Assembly (NCBI GenBank): GCA_026826555.1
Contig: JAKSZT010033425.1
Location: 63,279 to 127,278 of the forward strand
Length of the DNA: 64,000 bases
Direction: 5' to 3'
From: Tolypeutes matacus
Lineage: Eukaryota > Chordata > Mammalia > Cingulata > Chlamyphoridae
The position numbers were made by a program, and so were the translations under genes. The notes below the pieces were generated by a model. That model did no database searches and was not told the DNA's origin. It was given only the letters and a program-made list of their open reading frames with translations. Shown here one piece after another: positions 49,601 through 61,784 of this stretch. How positions within the stretch are numbered: the stretch's first letter is position 1; each line of letters starts with the position of its first letter.

Positions 49601-50440
49601 ACATTACTACTAAAAAGTTCCTTCAGGTAATTTTATATCACCTAATTCCAACACACAGCTTGATTTTTGTGTAGAAAATAAATATGAATTCTGGGCAATT
49701 ATTTGACAAAGGAGAAATAATATCTTCATATTTCAATCATTTGTTTTCACATAATCCCAAGATCAGCATAGTCATTGAAGTCAGGTTTCTAAATTGCCAC
49801 AGGTCCAACTCAAATGCTGTAACCAGTAAGGATTCACTGTGCACAGGTTCATAGAAAAGAATTTAGATAATGATGTGCACTTGCAGTATCCTGTTCAATT
49901 GCAATGAGATTTGTTTAATCTTAGAAAATTAAAATGAGGTTGATTTTAACCATTCAATTTCTTTACCTTACTAATACCATGGGATAATAGGGAACCCATG
50001 TGATAATGTATGAAAAAGAAAAGTAAAATAACAATAGGTATGGTAATGTAGGTTAGAGTTCAAAGGGATTACACAGGATTACATTGCCATGTTTTAACTT
50101 TACATCAGTTAGTTCTTATTAAATAGGAATTTCCCTTATGTTCATTTCTCCAACTCTGATATGTGTTATTCTTTAGTGTGAAATATTATTATCCTAATTT
50201 ATTTGTAAAATATTTCACCAATTCTTCTCATAAAATAAAATGACAGTAGTCAGACAAGAATTGAATATGAATTTTAAGAGCAAATATGAAATATAATCAT
50301 TATGGAATCAAATTGCAGATTTTAAATGATGAATAGCTAAACACAGATGGGCACTGATAGCCTCAAGTTGATCCAGTGATGGAAATATTTTTAGAATATC
50401 AAAGTGACACACCTAAATTCTAGGAGCATGATATTTTAAA
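46620..50440. other. Spacer between segments A and B
   Basis: About 3.8 kb of AT-rich sequence in which I see no gene and no repeat I can name with confidence. An AAAAGAAAAG run stands near 49560-49580. Confidence 0.4.
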
Positions 50441-51738
50441 GTTTTCAATGCTTTCATTAAAAGAAAATAGAAATATAAATAAAAAATTAAGAAATGGACT
50501 TGGAAGGGTCCACTGTAAATAAGATACCATGAAGTTTGTTTTTTTGGTGTGGAGATAATTTTGCCTCTGAATTTAGGTATAATACCCCTTAGCAGTGCTT
50601 ATTTTAATGGTTGTTGTTATCATTTGATATTATATGAAATACATTTTGAATGTATCATGTACTGACAAAAGTAAACTATTTAGATGATTATAAGAAAATT
50701 GGAACCCAGCACTCTGTCATAGACAAATGGGAGGATAATTTTAGCTACACATATATTGCATAAGAGAGTTTATCTGTAAAAATTGAGTCCAGAATGAGGA
50801 GGAATGGAGATTTATTGGAGAGGGATGTGGGTGGCATACTCTGTCTGAATAGAAGAATCAGATTCTTACTGTTTCATTTCATTACTCAGTAATTTCCTTC
50901 AAAATTTCTCTTGTGGCTGGTGATAGCACCAACCACAGAGCATAATTTTGGAGAATTGAGCAAGTTAATACCAACAATTCACAAAGTCGCCTGACAACAA
51001 GCACTCTCTAAATATTACCTTGAATCATGATGATGAATATTTTCCTTGCCAATGCTACTGTTTATGATTTATGATTCGATATAAATGAGGTAGAATTATG
51101 GATGGTCTCACAAACTTTACTGCTTTGCTCATGAGAGTAAAAAACATTTAAAATTGTCCACATTCCATTGTGACCAGGTTCTACTAAAATCTTGACAATC
51201 ACATGCACAAATAAGCACAAATATACTCTCCAGACAGAAAATAACAAAATTGACCCTCTAAATAAAGCCAATCTCATATTGTCCACATGTTAGACCAACC
51301 TAACCTCCTGGACACCACTTAAGGCTGAACTCTGTCCTCCCTCCCACACACACACCTTCCTGCTTCTGGATCACAAGGCCACAACACCTAAGACTCACTC
51401 TCCACAAGAACACAGTGTGGGGGGTGGGGCCCAAATAGTACAACAGGAAAGAGCCAGGAATTTCCCTTACCTCCAGATTTAAGTCATTTGTATTTACACA
51501 AATATGGGGGAAAAACATAAAAGGTCATATTGTTATATTTGATTAAGATTAATGTTAAGAAATTTAAAGCAAATGTGTTATAAGAAAAACTGCTGAGGTG
51601 ATTCTGATTCCATAAGGCAGATCTCTATCCTTAAGTTGAATTTTTACCTTGGGACCACGGTTGTTCTTTAAAATCCAATACCATTTGAAAGTCAATACTA
51701 GATAAAACTAAGCAGAAGTACATTAAAACTATGGTCCT

Positions 51739-51833
51739 AGCAGCGGATGTATCTCAGCGGTTGAGTGCCTGCTTCCCATGGCCGAAGTACTGGTTACCGC
51801 CTAATATATATATGGAGAGAGAGAGAGAGTCCT
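51739..51833 (+). mobile_element. tRNA-derived SINE in segment B
   Basis: AGCAGCGGATGTATCTCAGCGG and GAGTGCCTGCTTCCCATGG form a tRNA-like head, followed by TA and GA runs to 51829. GTCCT stands on both sides (51734-51738 and 51829-51833). In segment A the empty site reads TATTGTCCTGATGTAA (22668-22683). The tail of GA repeats is unusual for this SINE. Confidence 0.75.
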
Positions 51834-54212
51834 GATATAAAATAATCCAAAGCAGAGATTTAAAATTTGTCTTTCCATAACTTAATATGAAGTTTTGCAT
51901 TGTAATATTTTTTTACAAAGAAAATCTCCTTATTCAGTTATACACGTTTCATTAATTAATTTATTGCACTATTTTATCAGTTAACAATAAGTTCCTGTTA
52001 GAATGCTAATCATGGGAAACAAAGATGTACACATAGTCCCTCCCTTCAAGATGTTTACAGATAAGAGAGATACATAATTAGGTTATAAAGTTTCAGGAGT
52101 ACATAAAAGAGATAAACATGAGATGAAATATATACAAGAAGAAGGGCATATAATCCTATTGGGAGCAGGGATAAAAAGAGAAGGGAGAGTGATATAAGAA
52201 TGTGCCAGAGGGAAATATTTTCCAAGAGATGAAAATTAAATTGAGAACTTAAAAGTGACTCAAATCTAGAGCTACAAAAATATGTGAGGAATTTATGCTC
52301 ATTTAATGTAAAAGAATCTTTGGGGTAAAATTCTTGCTCAAATATTTCCAAAATAGGCAAAAACAGATAAAACCTCCAAATTTCAAGAAAATTCTAAAGA
52401 ATTTTTGCACTAATTACATTGTAAAATCTATTGATGTCTAATTACAAAATAAATAATGTGAGATTTATCTAAAAAAAGGACAAATAAATTCAAAACTTGT
52501 TTTAAAACTCTGTTTTTGCTTTAGTAAGTATAGAGCTGATATTTTTGTTTTGCTTTTTCTAGATAGTTATTCATAGTGCCTTTCTAAGAACATAATGATA
52601 CATCAGATGATTTAATATTTACATAAAGCACTTACAAATCTGCATAGCACTGAAGAAGCATAAAATAAAATTATTTTAATATCATATAGTCACAAGGACC
52701 TTAACATCAGCTCTGCCCTAAACTAAACTTCCCAATTTCCCATATATAGAGATTCCATTTGTAACTAAGCTCAATTCTTAGAATTGTTTTATATCTCTCC
52801 CTCTCCCCATTTATAGAGTAAATATGTTTAGTGATCATTTGGGGATTAGTATGTGAATTAGTATGAAAATTAAATTGAGAACTTAAAAACACATACATAT
52901 ATTGTTTGTTTATTTTTAAATGACAGGCCTGAGAGTAAATTGATGGAGTCACATGTATGGTTCATTAAATAAAATGTGTTTCTCCTTATACAAGTTTCTA
53001 ATTTGTGTATTTGTTGATACCAGCAGGAAAAATAAAACTATACATTACAGATCAATTCACACTTATCATATACCAATCAATAAAATTTAAAAATCCATCC
53101 TTATATTGTAAAAGACTTCGTGTTTCCCATGCATCTAGCATTGTTACACAAGATTTACATTAATTGATTAACTCTATGCACACAAAACCCTATAACATGC
53201 AGGCTCTTATAACCCCATTTTATATAGTAAGAAGCAGAGAAAAGAAAGGTTAAGTAGTATATTTGAAGTCATTAATGAGTAGTGAAGCCAGGAAAGAAAA
53301 AAGCACTCTCTTGGATCCAAGGCAGCGGATGCTGAATTCTATACCTCTGCAGTTTTGCAGTACTCAGATGGAGGTAGCTAGGGTTGATGAATTAAAGACC
53401 ATATGACTGATTTTTTTTTCTTGTCTTCAAGAGAACAGACTTGCTCAATTTGGGCATTTGCTAGACAAATTCAAGACCTTAGGTGTGCTTGGCTCACCTA
53501 AGGTAACAGAAGAGCAGACAAGGGAAATTTTCTCTGAGGACAGTGTAGGCAGAATTGTAAATTGGCCCAAACCTTGGTGATAAAGTATTTAGTTTTATAT
53601 TATCACTTTAGTTCATTGGTGATATATGGCCTTGCAGCAAAGGAAGATGAATGTCTCTGGATACATTTCCATGCAACTCTTCCTTTTATATAGATAACTG
53701 ATGATATCTTTAGGAAAAATATTAAAGGATAGCTAATCTGAATGTTGTATTTATGAAAAGAAGATAGAATTTAGTTTTAAGCCAAAGAAAATTTCAATTT
53801 AAGAATAGGCATGATGGTGATGTTATTTTACATGAGTAGGTAATTCATTCAACATTATCAGCCTTACTTTGCAGTACAGCTACAAGTAATGTTATTTTAT
53901 AATCAGTTATAATCACGGGGTCAATATAAGTATAATTGAAATTGAGCAGCTCTTAAATATCAGTTTTTTTCTTCTATTTGCCACATGTGTTTGGTGCATA
54001 CATCCATCGAAATCCTTCAATAACAATAATATAAGAAACCTTATCTCAAGCAATAACTGAATTGCAAAAATATAGCATTAATACATTGTCACTGAGTATG
54101 TTTCAAAATGGATTGTGTCACAAATTTAAAATGACTGACTATATATAAATATATATATATATATTTATGCTCAATATAAACAATTATATTTTGTAGCCGT
54201 TTGGCAATTTGA

Positions 54213-54739
54213 TGTAATTATGAATTCCAAAAATATAATTGGATCATGCTTGTAAACTGATCTGTTAATCTGGGCATGATTAAGTTATGATTAGGGCATT
54301 GACTGGGCCACTTCAGTAGAGTGTTGAGCCCCACCCTTTGGTGGGTGGGGGAATTGAATATAAAAGGCAAGGCAAAGGACATAGGGAGCAATATTTGAGA
54401 AGCAGTTTTCATGTTGGAGTTTTGATGTTGGAGAGAAGGCCCCAGGAGAAGAGAAGTGAGCTGTTCGCCTGATAGTCTACAGCTGACCTGTGGAGGAACC
54501 AGAAGACTTAAGCCCAGAAAGAAATGCAGCCCCGGGAAGAGAGGAACTCAAGAAGCCTGAACCCTGGCAAACGTCTGCAGCTGTCTTGCTCCAACATGTG
54601 GCAATGGACTTTGGTGAGAGAAGAAACTTAACACTTTATGGCCTGGTATCTGTGGACTTCTACCCTAAATAAATATCCTTTATAAAGACCAACCCATTTT
54701 TGGTATTTCACATTAGCACCCCCTTGGCTTACTAAGACA
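54213..54739 (+). mobile_element. Solo LTR in segment B
   Basis: Starts TGTAATTATGAATTCC and ends GGCTTACTAAGACA, sharing ordered blocks with the LTR at 16556-17082. A TATAAAAGGCAAGG box lies near 54360 and a TAAATAAATATCC stretch near 54666 could be its poly-A signal. It stands where sequence kept in A and C (about 38700-40860 of A) is missing from B. Confidence 0.65.
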
Positions 54740-55069
54740 TATTTAGAGACAGCAAAATTAATTTAATCTCAGGAATCCAATTGCTTTGTGTCTGTGTTAT
54801 TTGATTGTCTCATTGAAGCATTTTTACTCTCCCCATCCTTTATTTTGAGACTAAAGGCATGCAGTTTCACAAACACTGGTACTAAAGACATGGTATAAAA
54901 ACAAATTCAAAATCAATCCTGAGTCAAGGTATTTTTTCTATAATGAGTTGACTTGTTTGAAGAAAATATTTCAATAGAGTAAATAAGTAATCAACTTCAA
55001 GCAAACTGAAAACTAAATTCTAAAATAAATAACATGCATTTTATTTTTTAAATACTATGTTTTTTTTAA

Positions 55070-56478
55070 TTTTATTTCTAAATTTTCTTTAAAAGGTACT
55101 TATATTACATAAATGTTATGCAAAAAATATAAGGATTCCCGTATGCCCCAGCTCACACACCTCCCACAACCTTCCACATAAACATCCTTCATTAGAGTGG
55201 GACATTAATTGCAGTTGATAAACACATTCTGGGGCTTTGCCATTAAGCATGGACCATAGTTCACATTGTAGACCACACTCTCTCTCACACGGTTCTGAAT
55301 GTTTTATGATGGTATAAAATGGCCTGTATCTGTCTTTGCAGTGTCACTCAGGATAATTCCCAAGTTCCAAAACCCCCCTGTATTATAATGGCTTTTCCCT
55401 CTCCCTGTCCCCAGAGCCTTCAATGTCCACATCAATGTTGTAATTTTTTCCATTGCTTGAATCACAATATGTCTATAGCAGAATACAAATAAGTCCATCT
55501 TCCCCCCATCCTGAGGAGTCTGGGATGGTGATGCCTACTCCACCTCCAACTGAGAGGGGGCTTCTATCCCATGCAGAAGATGGATGGGATTATTCTGCCT
55601 GCAGCTGCAGACCCTCTCCATTCCCTGGAATGGCCATTGTCCATCATCATCTCCCTACCAGTTGTCCTGGGTAAGTCCAATGAGCTGTAGAGTAGGACTT
55701 GCTGCTCCATTGAGGTTCCAGGCCCAGCTGGCACATGGACAGCCCAAAGACTCAAGTTTCTGGATATACACCTACAAACTCCAGCACCAAGTATAGGTTT
55801 GAATAGAAGGGAGAGATAAGCCATGTGCAGGGAAGACATAGTTGAGTCCAACTCTGTTACTCTCAGGAGCACAAACTCCAAAATTGGGCCTACTGGCAAG
55901 GCACCAAACTCTGGAGCTATCTGCCCTGACATAGGACCTGGGTGTCTCCAGAATCTTCAGGAGCCCCACTATTTGGGGTGATATCCACTTTGGGATTCTA
56001 TGAGATCCTACTGAGATGTGCATAAGCATTACCTCTGGGATGACCTCCTGACACATTTTGAAGTCTTTTAGCCATATAAATTCACTTGTCTTTACCTTTT
56101 CCCCTTTTTATTTGAGGTCTTTTTCCAGTCGCATTGCCAGTTGGCACTTGGTAGCAATCCCTCGGTGCCAGGGACTCCCATCCCCTGGAGTCATGTCCCA
56201 CACTGGGAGGAAGGTAATGCATTCGTATGTTGAGTTTGGCTTAGAGAGGCTACATTTGAGCAACAAGGAGGCTTTCACAAGGCAACCCTTAGGCACCCCA
56301 TAACAGTAGGCTAAGTCTCAATTTCAAGAGCAAAGATTCATAAGGCTTGTCAATAATATCAATGGCCCATAAGTGGATCATCCTCCTTCACCAGTCACTG
56401 TCCCTGCACTTGGGGGACTGTTGCTGCTCCCTTAAAGAATGTGGCAGAGCTGTTCAGAACGGGAATTCAGTATTCTCT
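55070..56478 (-). mobile_element. Family X insertion in segment B
   Basis: L1 3' UTR of family X in minus orientation: T-rich left end (55060-55080), ACATAAATGTTATGCAAAAAATAT, GTATGCCCCAGCTC, GGGATGGTGATGCC, CAGCTGGCACATGGACAGCCC and CATATAAATTCACTTGTC in the same order as 29220-30560. A sense-strand frame of 122 residues lies at 55932-55564. Segments A (near 41190) and C (near 63800) are uninterrupted at this place. Confidence 0.85.
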
Positions 56479-56699
56479 CGTTTATTGATATTATACTATA
56501 TTAATCTTAGAGTCCTATTATATGAATTGATAAAACCCAAATTTGAAGTAATAAAATGTAATACAATTCAAGTCTCATATATTATTTTTGCAAGAGTTTC
56601 CCTGAGTTCAAACCAAAGTAATGAGTCCACAGTGTTTTGAACTTTCTGCAAATCAGTTATTTTGTATTTTTATCCATATTTGTTGGAGAACTCCAAATT

Positions 56700-57147
56700 C
56701 ATCTATGTCAAATATTTCTTTAATCTCCCTTATTGTGCTTCTTGGGAAATCCATCTTTCTTTTGTGAAATCCCAACTCTCATGAAACTTGTTTGTGCTTA
56801 TACATCTCTTTATAATAATGAGCTTTTTGTCAGTGAGGTTGTGTTCTTCCTCACTCCAATATCTGTCATCATGACCTCCAATGGGCAGATACTCTCTACT
56901 TTCTGAGATTAGGATCAAACTTTGGGATGAGAAAAACTATGACAACCTCTTCCTCCCATATGAATGTGGTGTCTCTCTTCTATTGAACAGCCATCATCAA
57001 ATACTTTCTCCCAAAAGCCTATCATACACTGAGGAGGATGAGGTAGTATCTGTATTCTACAGTATTCTCACGCCCATGTCAGTGCCCTCATCTACAATTT
57101 TTGAAACAACGTGGTATCTAGAGCCTTCAAAAGTTCTCGGGAGATAA
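56700..57147 (+). pseudogene. Olfactory receptor remnant, family 2-like
   Basis: The second half of a receptor coding exon is visible if the three forward frames are read together. LPYCASWEI and then FFCEIPTLMKLVCAYTSLY (extracellular loop 2, 56725-56815) are followed by TPISVIMTSNGQILSTF (TM5), then FGMRKTMTTSSSHMNVVSLFY with a stop and TAIIKYFLPKAYHT (the KAFSTCSSH position and TM6). EEDEVVSVFYSILTPM and then ALIYNF in another frame (TM7) close it, with a KVLGR end before a stop at 57147. At least three frameshifts and two stops break it. The pattern of loop 2 and TM6 suggests a family 2 receptor, probably 2T/2M-like. The first half is not found upstream, where the family X element begins. 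Confidence 0.88.
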
Positions 57148-59867
57148 AGCTCCTTAAAATATTGATGTCAATGGAAAATAAGACCTGAGGTGATGGAAAT
57201 CATATACAGAATGGAAGTACTATAACAGAGATAGAGGACATACACAACCGAACTACTGCTTTTCTGTAGACAACTCATAAGCAAATTTCTATAATGCACT
57301 CTTGGAAAAATGTTAATGGACCAAATCACTCCTTCCTGGTGAGCTTCCTTTGATCTTCACAGAACTATTAAGCAAAATGTTCTATGTCAGAAGATATCCA
57401 ACATTTGCAGGTATAGCAAACAAAGGTGAGCACTAATGTCTTTTCATGTTAAACAAGTAGAAAAAATGCAGAATCTAGGCAATATTAACTCTATGCTGAA
57501 TTTTCAACTTATTCTCCTGAGATAATGGTATGATAATATTTTGACATTGCTTTTAATAAATCTTAGCAATAAATTGCTTATGCCATTAATTTTGCAATTC
57601 TTATGGTGACATTTAATTCTGAATATATTATTCTAGTATGGCCACAAACATTAATTTTTCTTCTGTTTTCACTAATTTATTTTGGAAGTGCTATTATACT
57701 TTTTAACTAATTGTTAGAAGCACACATGTTCTTATATTATTTATTAATGCTTACTTAACTCCAACAATTTAGACTAATTAAATACTGTAACATACCTAAA
57801 TATTTTTTAATTCTTGTTCAAGTCCTTTCTTATAAAGATATATGCATATACATACACATATATAAATGCATTCAGATGTATATATAAACACTTCCACATA
57901 TATATGTTTATATGTATAGCACTACCACTTTCTATTGAACTTTTTCCTAATACATATTCAGAAGTGAAAATAATGGGTAGAAGGCTAACATTACTTTTTT
58001 TGATATATATTTCCCAATTAAATCTCATGAGTGATATTCATTTAATACACAATAAAATAGCTGTTATATCAGTATGTATGTTTTATAAGACTATGTGTGA
58101 GCAAGCCCAATTCATAACAAAATTAAGATATACAGTTTTTTATTTACAAATTTCTTTATTAATTTTGTAACTGGAAAAGAGACCTTACTTGAATTGTAAT
58201 AAATATTTTGCTTATTTAGTCACCTACCATTGAAAGTTAAGTCTTTTCTTTCATGTGTGTGTCTTGTAACATTCTTCTTTGGGACTCTTTTCATAATGAC
58301 TTTTATCAATGCATTAATTCTGGTCTTCATATTATCATATATATTTTCCTGCATTATTCTCATTTATTATTAATGAAACAAAACCACCAATCCATTTTAT
58401 CTTTTATAATTTAATGCTGTTATCATCTATTATATATCTGAATTGATACAAAATTGTTTTTTAGGTAATAAATGTGTCTCACCACTCTTCATTATTTGTT
58501 TTATAAAGCTGTTTTTTCTTTTCAGTGGTATGTCTTATTGTTTTAAATTTAACTTACAATTCTTCCTTCACCAAGCTCTAAGGTATGAAATTTATATTTA
58601 CATAACTGCCTACTTAGTTTTGCAGCATGTATACAATAATCAGGAAATTGTCTATCATTTTCAAAAGTTTAATTTGTTAGAATTAAGTTTACACCTAGAA
58701 CTGGCTCACAACAACAATAAAACAATTATAGAAATATTGTTCAGCTTTACCAACTGTTTCCAATTTTTAAATTTTCTGCTATTGTTCTAATATTTCATGT
58801 TGTTTATCTCTGCTTCCATGTTTTAACAAACACATTCAGAGACTTATAATTGGTCCAATGGGGATTTTTGGAATAATGACCCTTTAATACATAACTTGAT
58901 GGGAAAAGGTGTTTAATAAATATGAGCTGAAATAAATTGAAATGTGTGTTAAAATTATGCCTGCAGAAAATTATTTCTTTGCATCATAACACAGTGAATT
59001 CAGCTTATTTAACTATTCCTCTTTCCTCACATTCAGTAGATAGACAATATTTTAAAACTGAAATAAAATTCAACCAAAAAATGCCCCAAAATTACATAAA
59101 CTGCAATTTTGTGGATTAAATAGACCCAATATTTTCTGCCATCCCACAGAAAAATCTTTAACTCACCCATAAGAATTTCTGGGTCCACTACTCAAATGCA
59201 ATGAATGGGACTAATTGGTTACATTTGAACATATGACCCCTTGTTACTATCGGCACAGCCACTTATCATTCAGAAACTTCCTCTCCTGCCTTTCCATTGT
59301 GTGTGATATGGCAAACCTGTCAGTAACAGAAACCTACCCCATAGTGATCTGTGTAAACATGTTATCCAGTGCAGCTCACCATTTATTCGATCTGATTTGC
59401 AAAAATTACTCATCTACGAATGGGCATATATTAGATCTTCTCCCTTCCCTGGGATTTTAATAATTTAAGCTATATGACAAATCATGGGGGTCAAAATTTC
59501 CTTTCTTAGGGAAGTATTCAACTTGTCAAAGAATTTAGTCAGAACTTCAAATTGTTTGAAAATCCTTTGAACCTATATTTAAAATTGACCTTGTTATATA
59601 CCAATATAAATTTATAGTAACAAAATCCCTATATCCTGAAAAAATGGGCTTAGTCTGCACATGGAACTATTAGATTGTAATAAGACCTCTGTTCCTCACC
59701 CAGAATAGAATTCCAACCACTTGCCACCTTTGTCCCTTTTTGTCTATTATTTGCTATGTATCGGTGAACACTGACTTTACTGAGCCTTTTATAGTAACTT
59801 TATTTCTTGAGGTATAATTCATGAAGTTTAACTGCTGATATACATATACATCATTCTAAGTTTGATA

Positions 59868-60260
59868 CTAGTTATGGATTGAATTTTGTCCCTCAATAAG
59901 TTATATTCTTGTATTAAACTGCCTTCTCTTAAATGTGATCCTATTTAGAGGTAGAATCTTAGAAAATATCATTAGTAATAATGAGGCCAAACTGGATAGG
60001 GTGGGCAACATGACTGCCATCCTTAAAAGGAGAGTAAATCTGGACAGTGAGAGAAAAGAAGAAGACAGAGATTATTCAGTGCTGTCATGATATTTCATTG
60101 ACAGAACCTCCAGATTTCAACAAATGCATGGCTCTGCTAACACTATGATAACGAGTTCTGGGGTCCAGAACTCTGTATTAAGCCACCTAACAAATTTCTG
60201 CTCTATAAACAACCCAGTTTGTGGTATTTTTTTTATGCCTTCCTTAGGAAACTAATGCAA
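59868..60260 (+). mobile_element. MaLR-type LTR in segment B
   Basis: GTTATGGATTGAATTTTGTCCC start, CCTTAAAAGGAGAG in the middle, and CCCAGTTTGTGGTATT near the end with CTTAGGAAACTAATGCA, the usual close of these LTRs. Ancestral to the A/B duplication, because A has the same LTR at 44450. Confidence 0.78.
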
Positions 60261-60264
60261 TACC

Positions 60265-61780
60265 AACAAATAGAAAGGATACAGTTATATTTTATTAATA
60301 ATTTCTCCAATTATGTATGAGAATGTCCATTTCCTTCCTTTGTTAATATTTTGTATTTGCTTAAATTAACATTTATTTCTATTTGCAATTTATCAATAAT
60401 GATAAATTTTGTAAAGGCAAATTTCCACATTTTCAAACTTCTAAAAAAAGATTTATGTTTATTTATTTATAATTACAATTATTTACAATTTTTGTCGTCC
60501 TGCAGAGGTTGCAATTACTTAAATAACCTGGATGGTTTTAATAAGCATTTCTGGATAAGGTTGCATAGTTTAGCTTCAGTTACAGACAGTAAGCAAATAT
60601 TCCTTTTGGAGTTAATTCTAAGAAAAAGTTAGATATCATCGAGAACAAACATCTATGAAATCAAAAGAGTGAGTTAGATACACTCAAATTTATATATTTA
60701 TAAGAGAAATATGAAAATATTAAATCCCCAAGAAAGATGTTCTGATTTTCAACTATCATTTTACATTCAATGTTCTAGGTGGGCAAAGGAAAAAATAAAA
60801 AATATATGCAGCCCTGCTAAAGAGTAACTAGCTGCAGACCCTTACTGTTGTTGAACACGAAATAGTGTTAATCACTCTCCTGAATCATTTCAGGTAGGAC
60901 ATCATGTCTCCAATATCTCTTCAGTTTAGTATATATCTCTCTGAAGAGCATTTTGCATTATTTTGATTCTGGTTATCTTAATGGCATGCATTTCACCATC
61001 CCTCCCATCTAAGTAAAATGTTGATATATCTTTGTCCTATTATTTATCTGTGAAAAAAGTTTATTACTCAATGTATAACTTGACTGTATCTTACTCATTT
61101 TTAACTGATATGAATCCATTAATTAAATCTAATATATGTAAATATATTATTAAATTTTAATAATATTTTATAGAGAAATTTTAAGGAGATGTTTAAAAAT
61201 TTTTAGTATGTTGACATTTTTTATCTGTATCAATGTTACTGATAAAGAATTTTCACCATCTTGCTGCCTATTAGTTCAGTTTGTATCTTTCTGGTAAATG
61301 ACTTTAAGTTATAAAACCTTGTTGAAGAAACTTTGGAATCAGTAAAAAAAAAACACACACACACACACATTTTGTGAATATTTCTGTGATGTGAGAAATA
61401 AAATACACTTCCCATTTTCCATTTTCCAGTCTAGCATGTAAGCAAACTGGAAATCATCATCCCCTCTCCAACAACAAGGAAAATGCTGAACAATATGGGA
61501 AACAACTCTTCTTATATATGAGAATTTAGAACACAGAGAAAGCCACTGAATATAAGAAGTTAATGTGAATAATTGCTAACCTGGAGGAGAAGTAAAGAAA
61601 TAGAACCTTTCTGCTGGAGACAGTACAAGTAGGAATGCTTGTACTCTAGGTAACAACTTCTGGAAGCTCAGTGTAGACAACCTTGAAATTTAAAGATTCT
61701 AGGGGAACTGGTTTTACGGGGAAAGGACATACTTGTTTGAATTTTAGCTCCAAGAGTTTCACAGGTTCCCACTGTGAATT
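60265..61780. other. Spacer between segments B and C
   Basis: AT-rich, no gene recognised. A short (AC)n run stands at about 61351-61369 after an A run. Confidence 0.4.
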
Positions 61781-61784
61781 ATAC

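Larger units (their letters stand above)
50445..60205 (+). repeat. Segment B of the tandem duplication
   Basis: Second copy of the unit described for 21515-45020, in the same orientation. It is more compact, and it carries its own insertions: a SINE (51739), an LTR (54213), a family X element (55070). It lost the part of the unit that A and C keep between about 54130 and 54740. It alone holds the receptor remnant at 56700-57147. Alignment with A fades just past 60205, inside a MaLR LTR. Confidence 0.85.

Noticed and set aside
57310..57370. A stretch that could read NHSFLVSFL like the start of a second olfactory receptor, just after the ghost at 56700-57147
   Set aside because: Only about ten residues, no TM1 motif follows, and the surrounding sequence does not continue as a receptor in any frame.
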